Shown here in pieces: positions 54,190 to 62,446 of a stretch of 64,000 bases of DNA (position 1 is its first letter; each line of letters opens with the position of its first letter). The position numbers and the translations under genes were made by a program. Origin of the DNA: a virus; IMG/VR virus record IMGVR_UViG_3300003322_000571, positions 1 through 64,000 of that record. One strand, given 5' to 3'. A model generated the notes under the pieces. It worked only from the letters and a program-made list of their open reading frames with translations. It did not search any database and was not told where the DNA came from.

Positions 54190-56289
54190 ATGGAGTTTGA
54201 CTACAGCTTAGAGACGATTAGTCCTACGCTAACTCCTACTCTCACGATTGGTGGTACAGGCAGTCTGACGATTCCAGTAGGAACGTCAGCTGCTGAACCA
54301 ACTGGTGTGACGGGTACGATGCGATACGATACGGATCTCAACAAGTTCCGTTTCTACACAACTAGTTGGAATAACATTGCGACAGAAGGATACGTTGCGT
54401 CAAACTTCCAACCACTTGATTCCGACTTGACAGCACTGGCTAATACGTCAACAACAGGATTGTATGTTGTGACAGGTGCTGGTACATCTACCACCCGAAC
54501 ACTGACAGCACCTGCAGCTGGTATTACCGTTTCAAACGGTAACGGTGTTGCGGGTAACCCCACTCTGTCTCTTGCTAATGACTTGAGTGCTCTTGAAGCT
54601 CTCGCAAGTACAGGATATGCGGTACGTACAGCAACTGATACATGGGCACAACGTTCAATCGTTGCCGGTTCCTCTAAGTTGTCCGTAACAAATGGTGACG
54701 GCGTTGCGGGTAATACATCTGTCGACGTAGTTGAAGCAAACCTGACGTTAAACAACATTGGCGGTACTCTTAGCATTGCCAAAGGCGGCACGGGATTGAC
54801 TGGTGCAGGTACAGCAAACCAGATGTTTGGCATGAATGCTGCAGCAACAGCTCCCGAATACAAAACGCTTGTTGCTGGTACAGGGTTGTCTATTCTTCAT
54901 GCACCTGGACAAATTACATTTGCAAATACTGGTGTAACATCAGTCGCTGCAACAGTTCCCGCTGCAGGTATTACTGTTAGCGGAAGTCCGATCACAACAA
55001 CTGGTACACTTGCATTCAATCTTGCCAACGATCTCGCTGCTTTGGAAGGTCTTGCAAGCACGGGATTTGCAACTCGTACTGCAACTGATATCTGGGCGCA
55101 ACGTACTCTGACATCTGGCTCTTCCAAGTTGTCGTTGACGAATGGTGACGGTGTTGCTGGCAATCCTACATTCGATGTTGTTGAAGGAAACTTGACACTA
55201 AACAATATCGGCGGGACGCTTGGTATTGCTAAAGGCGGTACAAACTTGACGACACTTGGAACAGCGAACCAAGTACTTGGTGTCAATGCAGCTGCTACAT
55301 CACTTGAATACAAATCGCTTGTTGCGGGTACGGGCATTAGTATTGGACAAGGTGCTGGTGCGGTGACGATCAACAACACAGGTGTAACGTCAGTAGCAGC
55401 TTCTGCACCAAGCGCTGGTTTTACGATTACGGGTAGTCCGATCACAACGACAGGTACGTTGACGTTTACATTGGCAAATGACTTGGCAGCTGTTGAAGGA
55501 TTGGCAGGAACAGGATATGCGGTACGTACTGCAGCTGATACATGGGCTCAACGTTCGTTTGCAGCTGCCTCTTCCAAAGTTGCTATCACGAATGGCGATG
55601 GCGTTTCGGGAAACACTACGGTTGATGTAGTTGAAGCGAACCTATCATTGAACAACATTGGCGGCACGCTCAGTGTTGCAAAGGGCGGTACAAACCTGAC
55701 AGCGGTTGGATCTGCAAATCAGGTGATGGGTGTTAATGCTGCTGGTACAGCTCTTGAATACAAAACGATTGCAGCTGGTACAGGTATTACTGTAGCACAC
55801 ACAGCAAATACGGTAACGATCACAAACAACTCGAAGTCGATTGCGCAGTTGATTCCAAGTGCAATTACAGCAGCAACTGGCTCAACAACAATCCCCGTAG
55901 ACAACACTCCTCCGTTGAATACGGAAGGTACGCAAGTGTGGTCAGGTACTATTACACCAACAGCAACAACTTCGACGGTACGAATTGAAGTTTGTACTAA
56001 CGTAGGTGTTGACGCAAACCAAGCATTTGTTACAGTTGCATTGTTCCGTGGTACGACTTGTATTGCTGTTAAATCTGCCGCGGCTATTGGTGCTGGACTA
56101 GCGTCAGCTGTTCAACAAGCTGCTTCGTTGAACCTGTGTTTCTATGATACCCCTGCTACTACATCAGCTGTGACATACTCTGTACGTGTGGGTTCTAGTA
56201 CAGGCAACTGGTATTTTGGACGAAGTGCTGTTGCTACATATAACGGATTAGCATCAGGACAAGTAGTATTAACAGAGTTCCGCGCATAA
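54190..56289 (+). CDS. tail fibre protein with three long repeats, 699 aa
   Basis: TLTIGGTGSLTIPVGTSAAEP at the N-terminus resembles that of 51453. Residues 75-550 hold three repeats of about 145 residues. Each contains DLxALExLAxTGYAxRTAxDTWAQR, SSKLSxTNGDGVAGN, NNIGGTLxIAKGGT and LVAGTGxSI blocks. A separate beta tip domain of about 130 residues ends the protein. Confidence 0.85.
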   Translation: MEFDYSLETISPTLTPTLTIGGTGSLTIPVGTSAAEPTGVTGTMRYDTDLNKFRFYTTSWNNIATEGYVASNFQPLDSDLTALANTSTTGLYVVTGAGTSTTRTLTAPAAGITVSNGNGVAGNPTLSLANDLSALEALASTGYAVRTATDTWAQRSIVAGSSKLSVTNGDGVAGNTSVDVVEANLTLNNIGGTLSIAKGGTGLTGAGTANQMFGMNAAATAPEYKTLVAGTGLSILHAPGQITFANTGVTSVAATVPAAGITVSGSPITTTGTLAFNLANDLAALEGLASTGFATRTATDIWAQRTLTSGSSKLSLTNGDGVAGNPTFDVVEGNLTLNNIGGTLGIAKGGTNLTTLGTANQVLGVNAAATSLEYKSLVAGTGISIGQGAGAVTINNTGVTSVAASAPSAGFTITGSPITTTGTLTFTLANDLAAVEGLAGTGYAVRTAADTWAQRSFAAASSKVAITNGDGVSGNTTVDVVEANLSLNNIGGTLSVAKGGTNLTAVGSANQVMGVNAAGTALEYKTIAAGTGITVAHTANTVTITNNSKSIAQLIPSAITAATGSTTIPVDNTPPLNTEGTQVWSGTITPTATTSTVRIEVCTNVGVDANQAFVTVALFRGTTCIAVKSAAAIGAGLASAVQQAASLNLCFYDTPATTSAVTYSVRVGSSTGNWYFGRSAVATYNGLASGQVVLTEFRA

Positions 56290-56291
56290 AG

Positions 56292-56318
56292 AAAAAGCCC
56301 ACCTAGGTGGGCTTTTTT
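56292..56318. terminator. bidirectional rho-independent terminator
   Basis: A-run, palindrome AGCCCACCTAGGTGGGCT, T-run, between converging genes 54190 and 56320. Confidence 0.9.
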
Positions 56319-56319
56319 A

Positions 56320-56688
56320 TTAGTGAATCGACTGAGCGTCCTGTTGTCCCATTCCGCCTGGTTGACCCTGCGGAGCTGTTTGACGTACAGGAGGTGTTGC
56401 TTTTTGCTGACCACCTTGGCCGCCTTCTTCTGCAGCGATACGGCGTTGTAGAGCGCCGCGAATCTTGTTCAAGTTAACGAATACTGCAGAACGCCAGCGC
56501 TTACGGAGAGCTGGATTAGGTTCTTTGTTTACGAGCTTGAGAGCGCGGCTGCATGCAGCAAGACGTTCGCTCAAGTCCTCATCAGACATGTCGTCAGACA
56601 ATTGAACTACCTCCTGGAGATAAGCGAGATTTTTGTCAGCTTCATTGAGCTTCATACCTGCGAGCTGTTTGATACGTGTGGAATCCAT
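56320..56688 (-). CDS. probable head-associated protein, 122 aa
   Basis: MDSTRIKQLAGMKLNEADKN; KLNE followed by A fits the L-x-E/A prohead protease site. Helical body and a Gln/Gly/Pro-rich disordered tail. A late promoter element lies 29 bases upstream on the minus strand. Confidence 0.6.
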   Translation of the reverse strand: MDSTRIKQLAGMKLNEADKNLAYLQEVVQLSDDMSDEDLSERLAACSRALKLVNKEPNPALRKRWRSAVFVNLNKIRGALQRRIAAEEGGQGGQQKATPPVRQTAPQGQPGGMGQQDAQSIH

Positions 56689-56716
56689 AAATTACCCCTG
56701 TTTTAAGGTTGTTGTG

Positions 56717-56723
56717 TATTTAT
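56717..56723 (-). promoter_or_regulatory. T4-type late promoter element
   Basis: ATAAATA on the minus strand before the 56688 start. Confidence 0.6.
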
Positions 56724-56863
56724 GTACGTCATGTGATAGTGCACATAACTATTACCGGAGATCTGAAATGCTGTTCAAGTTCGTTTTCAAGTGACGTTGA
56801 TCTACTCGATCGAAATCTCAGTGCTGTGAGAGCACTAACTACGTCTATTTGAAAAGGAACTAT
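56724..56863 (+). other. gene-free stretch before the RNA ligase gene
   Basis: Contains a possible 8-residue leader frame (ATG 56768 to TGA 56794, MLFKFVFK) with a CCGGAGATCTGAA site, and a CAGTGCTGTGAGAGCACTA imperfect hairpin. No promoter hexamers stand out. Confidence 0.3.
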
Positions 56864-57472
56864 ATGTTGCAGTATCCCTCTATTGTCGGCTGGAAAAAAG
56901 CACCTATTGGCAAACCGTGTATCGCATTTAACAAGTACGATGGATCAAACCTTCGTTGGGAGTATTCACCCAAACGTGGTTGGAATAAAATGGGTACACG
57001 TCGTTGCATGTTTGATGCAAACACTCCCCTGTATAACCAAGCAATCGAACTGTTTCACGACAGTGGAATGGCTCAGACGATCGTTGATACGACGAATCAT
57101 GCGTTCGGTCGTAAAGTTGAACGTATCACAGCGTTCACGGAGTTCTTCGGTCCGTCGAGTTTTGCAGGTTATCACAAACACGATGAAGCAAAGCAATTGA
57201 AGCTGTTTGATGTGTTTGTGTTCAAGAAGGGGTTCATTCCACCTAAGCAATTTGTCAAGTTGTTCGGTAAACAAGAATGGGCTGCGGAAGTTGTTTACCA
57301 AGGCAATATGAACCAAGAGTTCATTGAAGATGTCCGTAACGGGAAGTATCCTGTGTATGAAGGCGTCATCTGCAAAGGTGAGGACTGGAATGCAAAAATC
57401 AAGACGATTCAATTCCTTGAACGTCTGAAGAACACTCATGCAGATTTGTATGAGGAGGAAAAGAACGAATGA
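56864..57472 (+). CDS. RNA ligase (nucleotidyltransferase domain)
   Basis: 202 aa. KYDGSNLRW gives ligase motif I with the adenylylated lysine (about residue 24), followed by TAFTEFFGPSSFAG (motif III), YPVYEGVICKG (motif IV) and AKIKTIQF (motif V). It lacks a C-terminal domain, like short RNA ligases of phages. Such enzymes reseal broken tRNA or other RNA. Start ATG 56864 after AAAGGAACTAT. Neighbour genes include an exonuclease and, further on, Ro and tRNA factors. Confidence 0.88.
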   Translation: MLQYPSIVGWKKAPIGKPCIAFNKYDGSNLRWEYSPKRGWNKMGTRRCMFDANTPLYNQAIELFHDSGMAQTIVDTTNHAFGRKVERITAFTEFFGPSSFAGYHKHDEAKQLKLFDVFVFKKGFIPPKQFVKLFGKQEWAAEVVYQGNMNQEFIEDVRNGKYPVYEGVICKGEDWNAKIKTIQFLERLKNTHADLYEEEKNE

Positions 57473-57669
57473 CAGCGAACGAAGTCGCAGCAAGGTTCGG
57501 AGAGGACCTTGTTGAATTGAATGCACGCATTGCAATTACCCACGCGAAGTATTTGTTTGACAGTTACTCTGAACGTGGGTATCACAGTCATGCGGAACAT
57601 GCTCAAATGATTGTTCAATCCCTCGAACAACTACTCGAATTCTACCTAAACCATAAGGAAAACAAATGA
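57469..57669 (+). CDS. hypothetical helical protein, 66 aa
   Basis: Overlaps the ligase by four bases and the next gene by four; all-helical (EVAARFGEDLVELNARIAI). Unrecognised. Confidence 0.6.
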   Translation: MTANEVAARFGEDLVELNARIAITHAKYLFDSYSERGYHSHAEHAQMIVQSLEQLLEFYLNHKENK

Positions 57670-57962
57670 CCGAAACACAAATTGAATGGTTCTCCCAACA
57701 ATTCAGCGCAATCTTGGTGACGTTCGCCTTCGACCCGAATGACAACGACACGCGACAGAATGTTCACAATGCCTTCTTCAACTTTCTGAGTGAACAACCA
57801 GAGGTGTATGATTTTGCCGTCGTTTGTAATGAAACCAACAACGCTGGAGACCGACCTACAAAGTTGCGTGCTGACATCTGCTTGAAGGTTGAAGAAGACG
57901 GTCCGTTTTTCTATTTCCCGTTGACACTCGATTTAGTGGAGACGACAGATGTGGTCGCTTGA
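57666..57962 (+). CDS. hypothetical protein, 98 aa
   Basis: Sequence such as FAFDPNDNDTRQNVHNAFFNFL and FAVVCNETNN resembles the last part of tail sheath proteins, but at 98 aa it is a separate small protein. Overlaps the next start by 14 bases. Confidence 0.55.
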   Translation: MTETQIEWFSQQFSAILVTFAFDPNDNDTRQNVHNAFFNFLSEQPEVYDFAVVCNETNNAGDRPTKLRADICLKVEEDGPFFYFPLTLDLVETTDVVA

Positions 57963-58275
57963 GTTCTGGGGCATTACATGCTTCGTGTTTGTCGCTCTGT
58001 TTACTTTCAGAGCGTACAAACTTGAACCAGGCAAAGGACAATCACCGCGTAGCTCGATCATTGAAGCTTGGGTCAACATCGTCATTGGTTTCACTATCAG
58101 TTACGGTGCGAACTTCCTAATTTTCCCTCTAATTGGCTCGCATCTAACCGCTGGACAGAACTTTTGGATTGGCTGGATTTACACAGCAATTTCAATTGTT
58201 CGTCAGTATACAATTAGGCGTTGGTTCAACGACCACGTCCACAATATGGCACTGCGCTTGGCAGGAGACAAATGA
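57949..58275 (+). CDS. DUF7220-like membrane protein, 108 aa
   Basis: Three membrane segments; IIEAWVNIVIGFTISYGANFLIFPL and IVRQYTIRRWFN match the pattern of a phage/prophage membrane family of unknown function. Overlaps the next gene by four bases. Confidence 0.65.
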   Translation: MWSLEFWGITCFVFVALFTFRAYKLEPGKGQSPRSSIIEAWVNIVIGFTISYGANFLIFPLIGSHLTAGQNFWIGWIYTAISIVRQYTIRRWFNDHVHNMALRLAGDK

Positions 58276-58823
58276 TTTACTTGTTTTTAGATACGGAGTT
58301 CACCTCGTTTGAACAACCAGAGCTGATCTCCATTGGCATCGTTTCGGAAGACGGTCAACATGAATTCTACCGTGAAGTGTCCGACCACAATGCGTATAAA
58401 CGTAGCCAGTTCGTCAAGGACGTCGTCATCCCGTTGTTGTTCAACGACTACGCAACAAGCATGATTCGTGAGTACGTTGCTATGGATCTCAACAAGTGGA
58501 TCGATAGCCTCCCAACCGATCAAGTGACAATTGTTGTTGATTATCCTGGTGACTGGCATCTCGTTAAGCCATTGCTTGATAAGGTGTCTGAGCGACGCGT
58601 TAAGATCAATGCTGAGATGCGTAATCACTCGTTCCTTGCTGCTGCACGGTACCGAGCTGTTGATGTCTCGCCTGAAAAGACATTGGAAGCAATGTTCGTG
58701 ATGGAGGAGTCTGAAGAGGCTTACTTCAAGACAGATCCTCGTCAACATCACGCTTTGGTCGATGCACGAGCAATGCGTGCTGGATGGATTGCAGCTTTGG
58801 AGGTTCTCAATGGACAGCAATAA
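58272..58823 (+). CDS. DEDD-type 3'-5' exonuclease
   Basis: 183 aa. YLFLDTEFTSFE (DxE motif), VVDYPGDW (third acidic residue) and HHALVDARAMRAGW (H/D motif) fit a compact exoribonuclease of the Rv2179c/DUF5051 type. AGGAGACAA precedes ATG 58272. Possible role in trimming RNA 3' ends, fitting with the RNA ligase and Ro genes. Confidence 0.8.
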   Translation: MIYLFLDTEFTSFEQPELISIGIVSEDGQHEFYREVSDHNAYKRSQFVKDVVIPLLFNDYATSMIREYVAMDLNKWIDSLPTDQVTIVVDYPGDWHLVKPLLDKVSERRVKINAEMRNHSFLAAARYRAVDVSPEKTLEAMFVMEESEEAYFKTDPRQHHALVDARAMRAGWIAALEVLNGQQ

Positions 58824-59766
58824 ACTACTAGGAGGCTTTTATGGCCTCGTTCTTGGTGATGCTGTTGGTGTTCCGTTTGAATTTCAACAGCCGCGCCAAC
58901 TACCGCCGCTGTCAAAAATCGACATTGTGATGGCTGATGTTCCCAAGTTCACCAAAACATATCCGCAAGTCCCGTACGGTACCTGGTCCGATGACACAGC
59001 ATTGTCATTGTGTCTTCTTGATGCGTTGCTTGATTTTACCGAGCCGGAGATGTGGCACGGCGACTTTGTCGAGAATATGCAAAATTGGCGATTCCATGGC
59101 AAATTTACTCCGTATAACGAGAAGAAATTTGACATTGGGTTGCAGACTGCCATGGCATTGACTGAACTGGAAGACGGATTGAGTATTCAGGCGCGTGTGG
59201 ACGGCCCAGATCGTTGTGGAAACGGTGCTTTGATGCGTAGCCTTCCAGTTGCCCTCGTGTATGCTTACGTACCAGACCACGACGTTCGTGCAAACTTAAT
59301 TGCCAATGTTACACTCGATCACGTCAATGCTACCCACGCGAACATGATGAGCAAGATTGTCAGTTTGGCGTATACGTTGCTGGCATCATATCTTCTCGAT
59401 GGAGTGTATTGGTTCGATGCCATTGATCTGGCGCTTGATAAGACCGAACAACTTCTTGGTGAAGCTTATAAGGATGACATGTTGAAGTTCCGAGCTTATG
59501 AGCATCGTGAACCAACAGGAACAGGCTACTCTGTTGATACATTCTGGTCTGCGATTTATGCATTGAAGGCTGGTTCAGACTTCCGTACAACGATTCAGCA
59601 TGCTATTTCACTTGGCAACGATACAGACACAACTGCATGCGTTGCTGGTGGACTCGCGGGGATTATCTACGGGTTTGATCGTCTTCCTGTTGATTGGCTT
59701 GCACATCTTCGCGATAAGCAACAAATTGATCAATATGCTCAGCGACTACTAATTATCTCACTATGA
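58810..59766 (+). CDS. ADP-ribosylglycohydrolase
   Basis: 318 aa. GLVLGDAVGVPFEF, GTWSDDTALSLCLLDAL (metal-binding Asp pair), GNGALMRSLPVALV and SLGNDTDTTACVAGGLAG are the DraG/ARH signature. It removes ADP-ribose from proteins or nucleic acids, or hydrolyses ADP-ribose compounds. With NADAR and SLOG it suggests that reversal of host ADP-ribosylation is important for this phage. Start ATG 58810 inside the end of the exonuclease gene. Confidence 0.92.
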   Translation: MDSNKLLGGFYGLVLGDAVGVPFEFQQPRQLPPLSKIDIVMADVPKFTKTYPQVPYGTWSDDTALSLCLLDALLDFTEPEMWHGDFVENMQNWRFHGKFTPYNEKKFDIGLQTAMALTELEDGLSIQARVDGPDRCGNGALMRSLPVALVYAYVPDHDVRANLIANVTLDHVNATHANMMSKIVSLAYTLLASYLLDGVYWFDAIDLALDKTEQLLGEAYKDDMLKFRAYEHREPTGTGYSVDTFWSAIYALKAGSDFRTTIQHAISLGNDTDTTACVAGGLAGIIYGFDRLPVDWLAHLRDKQQIDQYAQRLLIISL

Positions 59767-59957
59767 AAGACAAAATAGGTCAGAAACTAGCTGTACATGA
59801 CCGCGTAGCGACGACGTTGTATGGTGCTTTGTGCGTTGGAGTTATTACAAAGTTGACAAAGGCGTATGTCTACGTACTAGCCCTTGACGAGACGGCGATG
59901 TTAGCGACCTTTAAGACGACTTCCAGCAACGTGATTAAGATTGGAAACACAGAATGA
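59763..59957 (+). CDS. small beta-barrel protein, 64 aa
   Basis: KIGQKLAVHDRVATTLYGALCVGVITKL looks like a KOW/SH3-type barrel. Four-base overlaps with both neighbours. Unrecognised. Confidence 0.6.
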   Translation: MKDKIGQKLAVHDRVATTLYGALCVGVITKLTKAYVYVLALDETAMLATFKTTSSNVIKIGNTE

Positions 59958-60382
59958 TTCTAAAAGAAAAGACACTAATGAGGGTAGATGCCCCTAATCG
60001 TAATATGCGTCAATATCCACGCGAGGTCGTTGAAGCTGCTCTTGCAACGAAAACGACGATGTACGGATTGCTAGGCGAACCGGCAATTGTTGGTGATGAC
60101 GAGGGAACGTTTAAAATTGATGTCCCAACTGCCGAGAACGCTGCTTTTGTTGCTTCCAACTTCAAGTTTGATGGTGACTACGTTGTCTGCGATGTTGAAA
60201 CACTTGATACTCATACAGGACGAATTTTCGAGCAATTGACAACTTTGCCTAAAGGTTGTGGATTCTATCCAGTTCTGACCGTCGGTGGCTATATTGGATC
60301 AACGATGAGTGATGGTGTTCAATTAGTCACGGAGTGGGATTTTATCGTTCCGTACGCAACTGTTATTCCTATGTGGGATTAA
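59954..60382 (+). CDS. prohead-protease-like domain protein, 142 aa
   Basis: RVDAPNRNMRQYPREVVEAAL parallels LNNRVYPKNVIEEAV in the 62653 protein; both resemble the N-terminal part of T4 gp21/S80-type prohead proteases (NxNxRxYP...E). Catalytic residues are not obvious, so it may be a non-enzymatic relative. Confidence 0.5.
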   Translation: MILKEKTLMRVDAPNRNMRQYPREVVEAALATKTTMYGLLGEPAIVGDDEGTFKIDVPTAENAAFVASNFKFDGDYVVCDVETLDTHTGRIFEQLTTLPKGCGFYPVLTVGGYIGSTMSDGVQLVTEWDFIVPYATVIPMWD

Positions 60383-60383
60383 A

Positions 60384-60425
60384 ATGAGTCATCCTAAACA
60401 AGTTATTGTGATGCGCAAAGCATAA
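60384..60425 (+). pseudogene. left-over 5' end of a peptidyl-tRNA hydrolase gene
   Basis: ATG 60384 reads MSHPKQVIVMRKA then TAA. The intact PTH2 gene at 61142 begins MESKAAPKQVIVMRRD. This is the original start, cut off where the GIY-YIG gene entered. Confidence 0.8.
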
Positions 60426-60447
60426 ATACCTTCCAAAGAAGGTATTT
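60422..60447 (+). promoter_or_regulatory. late promoter plus hairpin hiding the GIY-YIG ribosome binding site
   Basis: ATAAATA (60422-60428); AAATACCTTC (60424-60433) pairs perfectly with GAAGGTATTT (60438-60447), which contains GAAGG. Start codon follows at 60450. Confidence 0.65.
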
Positions 60448-60449
60448 GA

Positions 60450-61172
60450 ATGTACATCATCTACAAACACACTTGTACTGCCACTGGTAAAAGTTATGTT
60501 GGACAAACCAAAGAACTAACTAAGCGTACAAACGCACACAAGAGTTCAAGGTCGGGGTGCGTTGCGTTCAGGAACGCCATTAGCTGCTACGGGTGGGAGT
60601 CATTTGTCACGGTTGAGTTGGCTTGTTGCACGACGGTTGGAGACGCCAACGTTGTAGAGAGCTTGTTGATATCCGAATACAACACCATAGCACCCAGTGG
60701 ATATAACTTAACAAGTGGTGGCAAAGCATGTCAGATCAGCGAATTGACCAAGCGGAAAATTTCTGAGTCACTGAAAGGTAGGCCGAAGCCTCCCCGGACA
60801 TCATCTCACATAGAAAATCTGGCTGCACGGCGTCGAGGAAAGTCGTATGAGGAGTTATACGGCGTTGAACGAGCCAAAGAGTTAAAGAAAAACAAAGGGC
60901 ACGCGTTTGATGAGTACCATTCACAGCGACGAGGAAAAGGGTTTAACGACTTGTTTGGTGAAGACAAAGCCGCAGAGATACGCGCAAAGATGTCGAGGAC
61001 TAGGTTGACCAAAATTCCCGAATCAACCCAAGTGTTGATAGAAACAACATACGATCGTGACAAGTGTGTGACAAAAACGTTTGCGGAATCAATCGGGTTG
61101 ACAGTATACATTGTAGTTAGATATTTGAAGGACATCGGTAAATGGAATCCAAAGCAGCTCCCAAGCAGGTAA
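60450..61172 (+). CDS. GIY-YIG homing endonuclease
   Basis: 240 aa. MYIIYKHTCTATGKSYVGQT is the GIY-YIG motif region, followed by NSNR-like ISCYGWESF, a catalytic Glu in VVESLLISEYN, and NUMOD3-type DNA-binding motifs (ISESLKGRP, GRGKSYEELYG, RRGKGFNDLFGEDKA). Its 3' end overlaps the PTH2 start by 31 bases. Confidence 0.9.
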   Translation: MYIIYKHTCTATGKSYVGQTKELTKRTNAHKSSRSGCVAFRNAISCYGWESFVTVELACCTTVGDANVVESLLISEYNTIAPSGYNLTSGGKACQISELTKRKISESLKGRPKPPRTSSHIENLAARRRGKSYEELYGVERAKELKKNKGHAFDEYHSQRRGKGFNDLFGEDKAAEIRAKMSRTRLTKIPESTQVLIETTYDRDKCVTKTFAESIGLTVYIVVRYLKDIGKWNPKQLPSR

Positions 61173-61558
61173 TCGTAATGAGACGCGATCTGAAGATGCC
61201 GCGAGGAAAGATTGCGGCACAGGCAGCACATGCTTCAATGGCAGGCCTTCTCAACCATGTTACCTTCCGTCTTGAGGAAGACACGATGGAGGGATGGGCG
61301 TTGTCGATGCCGAAGAATGGTGCGATGTCACAGTGGTTGCGTGGCGCTTTCACCAAGGTTTGCGTTTGCGTTGAGAGTGAAGCTGAACTTGAGGCTGTGT
61401 ACAAGCAAGCTCAATTGGCTGGCCTCAACGTGTCAAAGATTGTCGATAACGGTTTGACTGTATTCGACAACGTTCCCACTTGGACGTGCATCGGTGTGGG
61501 GCCGGACTTCCCTGAGCGAATTGATCCAATCACTGGCCATTTGAAACTATACAATTGA
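61142..61558 (+). CDS. peptidyl-tRNA hydrolase, PTH2 family
   Basis: 138 aa. KQVIVMRRDLKMPRGKIAAQAAHASMAG is the PTH2 N-terminal signature with catalytic Lys/His region; SEAELEAVYKQAQLAGLNVSKIVDNG and the C-terminal GVGPDFPERIDPITGHLKLY complete the fold. It frees tRNA from stalled peptidyl-tRNA. PTH2 is the archaeal/eukaryotic-type enzyme, also found in phages. The gene is bracketed by two GIY-YIG genes and by remnants of an older copy. Confidence 0.92.
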   Translation: MESKAAPKQVIVMRRDLKMPRGKIAAQAAHASMAGLLNHVTFRLEEDTMEGWALSMPKNGAMSQWLRGAFTKVCVCVESEAELEAVYKQAQLAGLNVSKIVDNGLTVFDNVPTWTCIGVGPDFPERIDPITGHLKLYN

Positions 61559-62183
61559 CATAATACCAGTCTGTAACAGTTGGACTGTTGAGTTTAGCCA
61601 TTATTGACGAACGATGCATGTTGAGCGTACGAATAGCATCTCCTATTGAGTTGTACTTAACGCCAGCACATACCACTGGTTTTAATCGAGCTTGATTAGA
61701 AGAACGAAGTTTCACCTTTTGCTCTTCTGTCATTGGCACTCCTTTGTTGGATGCTGTTCTTCCGGTAAGCTTTTCGCGTTGTTCCAATGTCCATGGCTTT
61801 CCTTTGTTGGGCGCAGGTCGTCCCTTCAAAGATTCGGAGATCATCCGCTTGGAAAGTTCCGTGTGTGTTTTTCCGATGAATGTGCCGGATGTATTTCCGT
61901 TAGGATTTCCCTTTCCACCAACAGTTATATTCAAGCATAGTGGATCTCGTAACAACTCAGTGGTAACCAGTTCACTCTCAATCACCAACGCTTCTGCGCG
62001 TGTAGAGCAGATGCGAAGAACTTCACGCTTGAACAGCGATCGTCCGTATTTCCTGACGCTAGCTCTGATACGATTACCCGAACCTAAATAGTCATCTGTG
62101 CTCGCATTCTCCCCTGAATGTACGCCAATGTAAAATTGGTTTGTGTCAATGTTGACGGTCTTGTAAACAATGTGCTCTCTCAT
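61530..62183 (-). CDS. GIY-YIG homing endonuclease, minus strand
   Basis: 217 aa. HIVYKTVNIDTNQFYIGVHSG at the N-terminus, then YLGSGNRI, KYGRSLFKREVL, catalytic Glu in VIESELV, repeated NUMOD3 motifs (GKTHTELSKRMISESLKGRP; NKGKPWTLEQREKL) and a NUMOD1-type end (YNSIGDAIRTLNMHRSSI). Converges on PTH2 with a 29-base overlap. Confidence 0.9.
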   Translation of the reverse strand: MREHIVYKTVNIDTNQFYIGVHSGENASTDDYLGSGNRIRASVRKYGRSLFKREVLRICSTRAEALVIESELVTTELLRDPLCLNITVGGKGNPNGNTSGTFIGKTHTELSKRMISESLKGRPAPNKGKPWTLEQREKLTGRTASNKGVPMTEEQKVKLRSSNQARLKPVVCAGVKYNSIGDAIRTLNMHRSSIMAKLNSPTVTDWYYVNCIVSNGQ

Positions 62184-62200
62184 GATACCCCTCCAACGCT

Positions 62201-62207
62201 TATTTAT
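62201..62207 (-). promoter_or_regulatory. late promoter element for the minus-strand GIY-YIG gene
   Basis: ATAAATA on the minus strand, followed by GGAGGGG before the start codon at 62183. Confidence 0.55.
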
Positions 62208-62284
62208 GGACTTGCATTGCGATTGGTCCAGACTTCCCTGAGAAGATCGATCCGATCACTCGTCAACTCAAGTTGTACAACTAA
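62207..62284 (+). pseudogene. left-over 3' end of a peptidyl-tRNA hydrolase gene
   Basis: Frame reads WTCIAIGPDFPEKIDPIT and ends LKLYN-stop, closely matching the end of the intact PTH2 (WTCIGVGPDFPERIDPIT, LKLYN). With the 5' remnant at 60384 it marks the borders of the older PTH2 gene. Confidence 0.85.
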
Positions 62285-62292
62285 GTACACCT

Positions 62293-62390
62293 GCCAGCGT
62301 TTCTAATATTGGCCTTAGGGGTGCCCTTATAAAGCACTAAGACCCGTCTAGATCAGGCGGTTAATGTGGGTTCGATTCCCATCGCTGGTA
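62293..62390 (+). tRNA. tRNA, probably Ile (TAT), with long variable region
   Basis: Acceptor GCCAGCG/CGCTGGT, A73, T arm GTGGG-TTCGATT-CCCAT. Anticodon loop CTTATAA or the 9-nt CCTTATAAA in a GTGC/GCAC stem. A variable region of about 25 nt makes the identity uncertain (Leu is possible). No CCA encoded. Confidence 0.65.
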
Positions 62391-62411
62391 CACACAACCC
62401 TAATATTTCTG

Positions 62412-62440
62412 TTGGGGTAACGTACTCAACCATATATACT
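62412..62440 (+). promoter_or_regulatory. sigma70-type promoter for Y-RNA-like gene 4
   Basis: TTGGGG (62412-62417), 17-bp spacer, TATACT (62435-62440). A start 6-7 bases on falls at 62447, exactly the first base of the Y RNA outer helix. Confidence 0.65.
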
Positions 62441-62446
62441 TTCTTC

